64,000 nucleotides of DNA, taken from Silene latifolia. Its lineage: Eukaryota > Streptophyta > Magnoliopsida > Caryophyllales > Caryophyllaceae. Positions within the stretch are counted from its first letter, which is position 1; the number at the start of each line of letters is the position of its first letter. A program made the position numbers and the translations under genes. The stretch spans positions 255,922,491 through 255,986,490 of the forward strand of contig NC_133538.1 of assembly GCF_048544455.1 (NCBI RefSeq). Reading direction: 5' to 3'. Positions 56,655 through 64,000 of the stretch are shown here, one piece after another. The notes under the pieces were generated by a model. That model was not told the DNA's origin, did not search any database, and saw only the letters and a list, made by a program, of their open reading frames with translations.

Positions 56655-57097
56655 TGGAAATTTCCCATGGTACCCTCGAAGTTTGCCAGATTACGCATGG
56701 TACCCCTTATTTTAAGTTTCTACATATGTTGCCCTTGTGTTTACCTTTTCATTCCCAGAATACTCTTTGGGGAAATTTCGTCATAACGTCGTTACTCCTA
56801 TAAATAATTTGATGAGTAATTGTGTATGTTATGTTGTTATTGTTATATTATTTAGGTACTAAATGTTAGTTTATTAGACAAAATAAGGATTTAGGTATTA
56901 TTAGATGATGAATTGATAGTGTATTAGATAACAAAAAAGGCGTCACAAGGCATATGAGTAGCGGCGTTATGACGGAAGTTTGTCAAAGGGTATTCGAGAT
57001 CGAAAAACGTAAATAGAGCGGTAGCATATGTAAAAACTTTAAAAAAGGGTACCATATGTAATCTGTCAAAATTCGAGGGTACCGTGAAAAATTTACG
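56655..57097. mobile_element. MULE-type foldback MITE inside the 2.4-kb CACTA
   Basis: Both sides have the 9-bp TAAAATTTA (56646-56654 and 57098-57106). The left start TGGAAATTTCCC and the right end read inward CGTAAATTTTTCAC lead into a long inverted repeat sharing GGTACCCTCGAA. Arms of roughly 150 bp. The 9-bp duplication points to a Mutator-like origin. Confidence 0.8.
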
Positions 57098-57729
57098 TAA
57101 AATTTAACTTTTGAGGAAAAAATTGGGAAATTTTTTTCATTGAAAATGAGCGCATCACACGGAAAAATATTTAAATTATAATAATTTAAAGTCACATGTG
57201 CAAATAATGTGAAAATTTTAAGAAAAGAAACGATAAATCATAACAAAGAGAAATCAGTTTAGGAAAATAATCGATTCTTATGTACAATAATCTTTTTCGT
57301 GGTTTTGGGTAAAAAAGTGACTATTTTTTGGTTAATAGTGATCACTTTGGGGAAAAAAGACCTTTAATTATAAAAAGCGCTCATTATTTTACCAAAAAAA
57401 TGGTCTCATTTTTCATATCGCAGGTACAACGGTTATACAATAGAATTTGCGAAGAAAAATATACGAAAAAATGAGTACATGAGAAATGAAAATAAGTATA
57501 TCGATAAACAAAAGAAATAAAAAATGTTAGGAAAACACAATTAATTTTACTTTTTGGAGAAAATGGTTTACTGACTTGGGCAAAAAAAAATGATGTCAAA
57601 ATCATTAATCAGGAGGTTAATGTCGAAAATTTAATTGTTTCAGCCAAAATAATTTTTTCCCGCAAAAATTGTAAAACATGTAACATTTATGTAATTAAAT
57701 AGTACTAAAGGTAAGATTTGAAAGAAAAA

Positions 57730-57890
57730 AATAAACTTAAAAGGATTCAAAGTGCTAATTATATCAACAAAGGTAACATTCAATTTCGGTGGCACATCAA
57801 AATAACTCTACGGTTAAGCGTGCTCAGGTGAGAGTAGTGTTGGGATGGGTGACCTCCTGGGAAGCCTCTCCGATGCTCACAAATGCATGA
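57730..57890 (+). repeat. Cassandra-LTR-like fragment with 5S rRNA-derived sequence
   Basis: GGTTAAGCGTGCTC and GGATGGGTGACCTCCTGGGA (57812-57875) match the internal promoter half of plant 5S rRNA. The part before it (TATATCAACAAAGG) aligns with the Cassandra LTR at 61700, so it is a decayed Cassandra piece rather than a 5S gene. LTR ends are not visible. Confidence 0.65.
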
Positions 57891-58283
57891 CTCGTGAAAC
57901 GAAATAACGTTTAAATGAATCAAGTTAACTAGCGAAACAATTACCTAGATTGTCACGGTTCCGTATATGATAAAATACCCATTGTGAAAAATAAATAAAT
58001 TATTTTACGTTTTATTTATTTAATTTTCATATATATTGTTTCCCACGGGAATTATTTTTTCGCCACGGGAAATTTCTTTGGCCACGGGAGTTATTAGCCA
58101 CGAGAGAATCCGTGGCTAAAAATTCAATAATAGCCACGTTCTTGTTTTTCCCGTGGCTATCCCTTTGCCACGGCCACTTGCGCCATGGAAGGTATTCCCG
58201 TGGCAAAATGATTTAGCCACGAAAATTTAGTACTTGCGCCACGAATTTAGCCGTGGCCCAAGTGCTCAATTGTAGTAGTGTCC

Positions 58284-58815
58284 CTTTGAATTCTGACCGA
58301 AATTGAATACTGATTTGCCTCCAGTAGGAGTCGAACCCGGGTTCCCTTGGTTGCTTGCTGGCTTTCTCCTTGGTGGCTTCTTGACCATCATCCAATCACC
58401 AAAATCTTCCTTCTCCTCAGGACGGAGGCTTGCCTCAAGAGAGTTCTTTGCCGGCTGTAAGACGTTGTCTTCTTGACTCTGGATTCTCGAGCAATGTTTC
58501 GCAGTATCAGTCGAATTATTCTTTAAACAGTTCTCGACTCCATGGCCTAATTTACCACATTTAAAGCAAATCATTTTTAGACCCTCATACTGAATTCCAT
58601 AAACCTTTCCATAAAGATGAAACTTGGAGAGCAATGGTTTTGAAATATCGATTTCAACAGTGAGTCTAGTAAATTGACCTCGTTCCACCAAAGCAGTATT
58701 CTTATCAATTCGGATAACTTTTCCAATTTTCGACCCAATCTTCTTGAGGAACATTTCATTGAAGTATTCGACAGGTAGGTTCGGAATACGAACCCAGGCA
58801 GTAAATTGGCCTCGT
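58284..58815 (-). pseudogene. LINE ORF1: DUF4283-type domain end and zinc knuckle
   Basis: From the 5' break at 58815: GQFTAWVRIPNLPVEYFNE, then KKIGSKIGKVIRIDKNT, FHLYGKVYGIQYEGLKMICF and the CCHC knuckle CFKCGKLGHGVENC, then EKEDFGDWMMVKKPPRRK. This is the standard RNA-binding ORF1 layout of plant L1 elements. Its N-terminal part is missing, and it ends at the CACTA insertion. Confidence 0.88.
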
Positions 58816-58892
58816 CCCTAATTTATAGTGTTTGGCCTAGCTATTACTTTTTAAGTTAGAAAAGCACTTTTAAAGTTTCGCCAAAGAGAACC
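58816..58892. mobile_element. MITE unit C, right part
   Basis: CCCTAATTTATAGTGTTTGG to GCCAAAGAGAACC, the end of the unit begun at 42821, followed by TAT (58893-58895). Confidence 0.8.
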
Positions 58893-58895
58893 TAT

Positions 58896-60305
58896 ATCTC
58901 CATGATTCTAGCATTTATCGGAAAAAAGCACTAAGGAATCCAGGATTAGTTTTCTATTTTGGAAAGAATCTCGGTAAGTATTAGAGAATAATATTTGAAA
59001 TGGAAATGGAATATTCCATATATTCATATATCATATTCTGCTTTTTTTTTTCTTTTCCATTAAATCAAAATTAGAAGATTATTTTGTAGTTACTCTAATA
59101 TGCTGACACGTCAACTAAGATTAAAAATGTGAGATGCCATGTTAGCAGGATTGGCTATTACATTAAAGAAATATATAATAGATCTGAAAATTTCTGGAAA
59201 AAAAAAATTGAAATGAGATGATTCCAAATCAAAAAAATATCAAAAAATTGCTTGAGATAATTTAAATTCGAAAAAAAAAACCTTAAAATAAATCCAAGCA
59301 TATATAAAAAGACCCCAAATATAAATTCTGAATCAAACTTACATGAAATTCTTATAATTATTTATTTTCTTTAAATAATTTTTATATTGATGTCAATCCA
59401 TTAAATATGCATGCAGTATAAATTATAGATGTGAAAGTATAACAACCATTTATAAGATGCCAATTAATTTTTGGATATGAGGGAAAATTTATAGTGGAAT
59501 GAGGATGAGAGAGTGAGCGTGAGAGGCGTAAGAGTGAAAATGAGTGAGGTGAGATGGATTAATTATAATTAGGTTTAGTAAGAGTGAGTTGAGAATCGGG
59601 ATTACATACATAGGCATTTTTTTATGACAGGTGATAGTACTTTGAAAAAGCATGGGATGTTTAGGCCTTAGGGTTTATTGGTGTTAGGTTGATGAAGTAG
59701 TCAAGTAAGTCTACTTATGAGCTCTTATTGTTGGGTACGGCCATAAGGGCCAGTTGATATGGTTTGTAAATTATAGTAGCCGTATTTGTGGAGTAAGAAT
59801 TACCCCAACGGACTTATTTTTTTCTTAATTTGAGTCAATTAACTAATTACCTCAAGTAATTTAATTGGGCCATTTTTTGTATTTTTATACAAAATTATTA
59901 TACAAGTCGTTTAATGAGATGGTTAAGAACCACCTAAGATTCGAGTAGAATCTTTCATTTAGATAGTTTATAAAAAAATTCAGTTTGATGAGAGAACATT
60001 ACCAATTTAGTAGATCTGAAAATTTGGTAGTGATTAATAACTTAAATTATATGTATGTATGTAAGTGGAATTTCTAATTATAAACTTATTTATATTGTCG
60101 TGACACCAATTATTACGATCCGTTCATTTTTTTTGTACGGGTTTAAAATTAGTGTATTCACATTTCTAAGAAATTAATTTAAACTTTTCGTGAATAAAAC
60201 TGTCTCATGTGACACTACCCCATATCCTTAAATACTCCATATAACTGAACTGATCCTCTAAATTTATGTTTAGTTTCCAAAGTAAATCTACAAAATAATA
60301 ATAAC

Positions 60306-60356
<51 letters not shown>

Positions 60357-61490
60357 TTCTGTTGTGATAAGATGGACGTTAATAAGGTCGAATTTGTAAT
60401 AGCCGAGTAATATTTTATATAAAATTTTGTTTAAGACAGACATAATCATCCTAAATAATAAAACGAGTCAAATAGGTGAATGAAACAAAACATTGAATGT
60501 CCAGACTCTAGAAAATGATAAATTTTTATCTCATCTACCTGACAGCCTGACTACCTATATGGTTGATATCTAACCCGTTTTACATTTATAACGATTGTGA
60601 CCATTTTAAGAGAGATCAACAATAATTAATAGTAAATCTTATCTTTATTAATTCAGATGCATTTGCTGAATGGAGAATGCACCACGTCAACATGTACATC
60701 ATTTTTTTTCTTTTTTTTGGAAATTCAGTCATTGGTGGGTCGCGCTGGTGTGCAAAATAATTTGTTTCTTAAAATGTTCTGCCAATACAAACAAGCTACT
60801 ATTTTCGACTTAGAAATAATTTTATGAAATAATTACATAAAATCGAAGTAAATTAACTTAATTACATATACTCGGAATAAATTACATAATTAATAGTAAA
60901 AGTACATAATTTACGAGAATAAATTATATATAATTACGGGAATGAATTACATATATTACACATAATTACGGGAATGAATTACATACTGAATTACATAAAT
61001 TTATGAAATTAATTAATACAAACTATGTGAATAAATTACATAATTTGTGAAACCAAATTTTTATTTTCTTTTTTTAAAAAATAATCCTCTCAGATCTGGC
61101 GAGAAAGTCGTTCATCACCGAGGATTTATTTACTTGGAGCAAAAATTACGGCAACTTTACTATCAGCCACGCACTGCGAAGTCGGAAGGTAACAATGATA
61201 GGCTACCGAGTAATTTATACTTCGAGAAGTAAGTTTTCGAGGCTACATTAATATCATCATGTTAAATACACTTCAACCGTTGAATCCGCAAATAAGTGTC
61301 AATTAAATTCCAAAATATATAAATCAGAAAATAAGAACTGCATAATCATCAGAGAAACAATTATGCAGAAATAAAGTTATATGCAGTTAATTCAGTGATG
61401 GGGAACAGTTACGGATCATTGCAAGTAGTGACTTCGTTGGAATAATGACAAAGGTGGGTAGGTTAGGGTTATAAGAAGATGTTATTTTGC
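58896..61490. other. AT-rich intergenic DNA
   Basis: No gene recognised. Contains an (AAT)n microsatellite and, at about 60820-61055, irregular repeats of AATTACATA / GAATAAATTACATA. The ORF at 61047-61232 has no family features. Confidence 0.5.
60296..60354. repeat. (AAT)n microsatellite
   Basis: About 19 trinucleotide units, one interrupted by C. Confidence 0.97.
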
Positions 61491-61492
61491 AT

Positions 61493-61502
61493 TATAAATA
61501 GG
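61493..61502 (+). promoter_or_regulatory. TATA box of the RPA1-like gene
   Basis: TTATAAATAGG, with a clean A/C-rich leader and ATG 61577 about 80 bp downstream. Confidence 0.6.
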
Positions 61503-61576
61503 AGAACAAATGACCAGTTTAACTCACACCATCAAAAACTTACAAAACATAAAAAAAAACAAAAGCTGAAGAGATA

Positions 61577-62053
61577 ATGGCACAGTTCCAGAGTATTCCC
61601 ATCTCCACCATCACTGTAACACTCCACGTTAATTGAAGAGGTCTAGTGATAGGCTTAAATGACTAGTGCTTAAAAGGGTTTGGAAGTACTACTCATATCA
61701 ACAAAGTGCACTTTCTTTTATGGTCATCCATGCAAAGGAACTCCACAGTTAAGCGTACTTGGCTGGGAGTAGTCTTAGGATGGGTGACCTCCTGGGAAGG
61801 ATCTCAGGATGCGCATGAGTGAGGACAAAATGCGCTATAAAGGACCCGTGTTGATCTCTGGGCCATGTACACAGCCTGGTGAGCTATCATAAGTAACCGC
61901 TCCCGACCCGGTTTGGGCCGGGGTGTTACAATCACCAAAGAAATGGTGAGGGCAGAGCAAATTAATGTTCGAGTCATGAGATTATGGCACAAAAAGTCAG
62001 AGTCTAAGCCAAATGATGTGCAAGGAGTTGAACTGATTCTAATAGAAGAAAAT
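61577..62053 (+). pseudogene. RPA1-like OB-fold protein, first exon, broken by a Cassandra solo LTR
   Basis: ATG 61577 begins MAQFQSIPISTIT. A 316-bp solo LTR plus duplicated target interrupts the codons (61615-61935). The frame resumes as KEMVRAEQINVRVMRLWHKK, then DVQGVELILIEEN up to a GTAAGC donor at 62054. The pattern (IxVRVxRLW, then GxEhxLIDE) is that of the first OB-fold of plant RPA 70-kDa-like/DUF223 proteins, a family greatly expanded in plants and often captured by transposons. A possible second exon near 62106-62180 codes for EIQAWGRNIVKNKWEQEEA, but its splice phase does not fit cleanly. The insertion should abolish normal translation. Confidence 0.6.
61615..61930 (+). mobile_element. 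Cassandra solo LTR (5S rRNA-containing)
   Basis: Starts TGTAACACTCC, ends GGGGTGTTACA, 316 bp, flanked by ATCAC (61610-61614 and 61931-61935). Inside, AGTTAAGCGTACTTGG and GGATGGGTGACCTCCTGGGA (about 61748-61800) are the 5S rRNA internal promoter region, the hallmark of Cassandra TRIM elements. There is no internal domain or second LTR, so it is a solo LTR left by recombination. Confidence 0.93.
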
Positions 62054-62748
62054 GTAAGCATCCTTATTTTTAATGAAGTTTTGATTGTGAAATGTTGTTA
62101 AGAAATTCAAGCATGGGGAAGGAACATCGTTAAGAACAAATGGGAACAAGAGGAAGCAAAATGGGGGAGACTTAGAGAACAGTATGTTTCTTTTTTCACT
62201 TGGCATTTTTTTCTAATATAATTTGTCAAAATTATTCATATTTTCCAGTTATAAAATAAAATTGTTGGAATTTACTTAACTTTTATGTCTTCACCATTGT
62301 TTAAGCATAATTTGTAAACCCATAGTGTCACCTACAATGAAATAACAAAAGATGCTGCATAAATACATTAATTCGGTTTCCCAATTAGAGCATTCTATTC
62401 TATAAGTATGAATAGGCATCATTTAAGAGTGCAAAATGGAGATAAACAGCCAATGTGTAACACCTGCTCTTTTTGTATAACGGCTTTAAAACATTTTTAA
62501 ATTGATTAATTTAATTAATTATAGTTTTAAACGTAATTTTTATAAAATTATATTTTAAGGCTCAATTTACATAAAAATATATATATTTAGTTGGATAGTA
62601 ATAATAGTGAAAATAATAAAAATAAATTTCGTCTTAAGTTATAGTAGACTTGAGACGTATTTCCGTCTAGCAAAAGATCGTCACATTTCTCTTGTTAGAC
62701 TAGTTTAACCCGGAGCAATCACAAGTCGACAACACACTCACCTACCTT
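62054..62748. other. Intron/intergenic DNA, possible truncated LTR start
   Basis: After the exon donor the sequence is AT-rich. TGTAACACCTGCTC at 62457 resembles the start of an LTR; it would be cut by the CACTA at 62749. A second LTR is not in view. Confidence 0.35.
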
Positions 62749-64000
62749 CACTACTACAGAATTCATCAAGGACATCAGTGGATGGACATCGGATTTTTGA
62801 AAAAACAGATGTAATAAGTTTGCACATCGGATTTTTATAAAAGTCTGATGTAATTATATTATATGGACATCGGTTGTTATTTTCAACCCATGTCCATTAT
62901 AATGGACATCGGATTAAATTACAACCCATGTCCATATAATCCTCAATTTGGGCTCAAAATGAAAACAATTCCCCCGCCCCAAATTATTTTCACTAGCATA
63001 CTGAGTCAATCTATTATACTTACTCCATATCATTCTTTTTTTTAGACAAACCCAAACCCAAACCCTTAGCTTACTCATCCCTTTCTTCTCTATCTCATCG
63101 TTCATCCCTTAGCCATAAATGCATATTAGAGAATAATACTACGGTTCTAGAATTGAATCGAAGCTAAATGATAAGAAAAGGCAACGGTTATAATTCTGAA
63201 GTTGTAAACCGAGGCCATTAATTCCCCACCCATCAGAATATTCATGACCTGACCATCTAAACCCTCTCACTCCCCCATTTTTAATTCAGATTCCCATCTG
63301 TCTCACTCCCTCAACACCCAACTTCCTCATTATTGCTTACCTCGACGCAGAACGCCGGTAGCCATATCGTTACCGTCACCCACAACATCTCGTCATTTCC
63401 GACACCGACCTCGTGACCCACATAGTTACTTCCGGCAGCACTTCGTCAATTAGTTCACACGCAATTCTCAATCAGGTTGGTATTTTATCAATTTTTTTTC
63501 TTAAATCCTTTGTTTTTCCTCACTTGTTTTCAATTTATAACTGAATTTAGGTTTTTTTTTTATCATCTAGGGTTTATGGATTCAATTATTATATCTATTA
63601 GGGTACAATTAAGTATTAGGGTTACACCTTTCAATTAAACTTCAGTTCAATTGGGAGATGGATCGTTTTAATCGATTCGAGTAAAAGCGAGGGATTGTTT
63701 TCAGTCCAATTAAGCAGGACTTGCAATTTGTGAATACAATAAAACTCCTGCGTTTGTGTATTATACTCGTGTTATACTCGTGTTGTTCTTTACAGCCGTC
63801 GTTCTAGATCTATGAAGGTTCATTCAGCTAAACTATTAGCGAATTTCATGGTTAATCGTTATTTAGTGATTTAGTTAATGTCGTTTTGATGGGTTCCATG
63901 AAATTTGCAATTTTGAATACAATAAAGTAGGACTTTCAAATTTGAGGAATGTATATTAGTACAAGACCAGTCCAATCTAACATGTATATATGTACGAGTC
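62749..64000. mobile_element. Left terminus of a CACTA element running off the window
   Basis: CACTACTACAGAATTC opens the element after CTT (62746-62748). Subterminal motifs GGACATCGG / CCCATGTCC repeat about eight times in 62774-62945. A pyrimidine-rich leader at about 63250-63470 ends in CAATCAG/GTTGGT, a plausible 5' exon and splice donor. The coding part lies beyond 64000. Confidence 0.75.
63250..63474 (+). other. Possible 5' leader exon of the right-hand CACTA
   Basis: C/T-rich, GC-richer than its surroundings, ending at a GT donor and followed by an intron-like T-rich stretch. No ORF. Inferred by analogy with the leader at 35.8 kb before the TnpA gene. Confidence 0.35.

Larger units (their letters stand above)
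55843..58280. mobile_element. 2.4-kb non-autonomous CACTA inside LINE ORF1
   Basis: Left end CACTACAACAAATC; right end read inward CACTACTACAATTG; the triplet TCC on both sides (55840-55842 and 58281-58283). Subterminal repeats of GCCACGGG / CCCGTGGC fill 55860-56140 and 58040-58260. No transposase ORF; the interior is AT-rich and holds a foldback MITE and a 5S-like fragment. Confidence 0.92.
43640..58815 (-). mobile_element. L1-type LINE with RNase H, inserted in MITE unit C and split twice
   Basis: ORF1 (DUF4283-type plus zinc knuckle) and ORF2 (endonuclease, RT, zf-RVT, RNase H) are readable in order on the minus strand. A poly(A) tract (T run at 43638-43648) marks the 3' end. Both edges fall inside one MITE copy (43639 and 58816 join in homology to unit B). 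Insertions at 46729-53981 and 55843-58280 interrupt it; without them the LINE is about 5.5 kb. The 5' end of ORF1 is truncated. Confidence 0.88.

Noticed and set aside
57812..57880. A 5S rRNA gene
   Set aside because: Only the 3' half is present, with changes, and the flanks align with the Cassandra LTR.
61047..61232. A 61-codon ORF before the RPA1-like gene
   Set aside because: No domain, AT-rich context and no clear promoter.
1..64000. CRISPR arrays, bacterial operons, tRNA genes, organellar inserts
   Set aside because: None seen. Regular repeats here are CACTA subterminal arrays, LTR palindromes and microsatellites.

Overview
The window is transposon-rich nuclear DNA of a flowering plant. 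Every recognisable coding sequence belongs to, or is carried by, a plant mobile element: Athila and Tat-lineage Ty3/gypsy, Ty1/copia, L1-type LINEs, CACTA, Harbinger/Stowaway/MULE-type MITEs, a Helitron end and Cassandra. The one exception is a broken RPA1-like gene at the right. A eudicot is likely; a Caryophyllales species is only a guess from the Tat/Retand-like element and general flavour. There is no bacterial or organellar signal.

Left third (1-24 kb): a nested stack. A CACTA right end (1-288) abuts an Athila-like LTR fragment (289-892), which abuts a decayed copia pol (893-1020, resuming at 21974-22978). The copia is split by a Tat/Retand-like LTR element (1021-21973, duplication ACAGT, minus strand). 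That element is split by a young pol-less Athila-like element (5429-16900, duplication AGTGA, minus strand). The Athila env-position ORF is in turn split by a Harbinger-type MITE (9732-10083, duplication TTA).

Middle (24.4-39.4 kb): a MITE is split by a 14.5-kb CACTA element (24603-39103, termini CACTAYGCCAA, duplication CTT). This is the most interesting object here. It carries three related XS-domain-like genes (two open, one with a nonsense codon), a GRF zinc-finger/coiled-coil/membrane-tail gene, and a decayed TnpA-type transposase fused to a C48 (Ulp1-like) protease domain. Arrays of the motif AACGGTT lie at both ends and in each upstream or intergenic region. No TNP2/TnpD transposase is visible. 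XS domains are otherwise known from plant RNA-silencing proteins (SGS3, IDN2/FDM), so an anti-silencing or small-RNA-binding role for this cargo is a testable idea. A second CACTA (29046-35317, duplication TGT) lies inside it with a TNP2 scrap, a captured B3-domain gene and a 5'-truncated LINE.

Right third (40.9-64 kb): three head-to-tail copies of one MITE family (each flanked by TAT), the third split by an L1-type LINE (43640-58815, minus). The LINE is split by a non-coding LTR element (46729-53981, duplication AAAGT, iMet primer site) and by a 2.4-kb CACTA (55843-58280, duplication TCC). That CACTA contains a MULE-type foldback MITE and a 5S-derived Cassandra fragment. Further right, a Cassandra solo LTR (61615-61930, duplication ATCAC) sits in the first coding exon of an RPA1-like OB-fold gene, and the left end of a fifth CACTA (62749 onward) runs off the window.

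Target-site duplications fix the insertion order. By-eye LTR comparison agrees: the Athila LTRs differ at about four positions, the surrounding Tat-lineage LTRs at about seventeen. All counts are by eye and no database search was possible.
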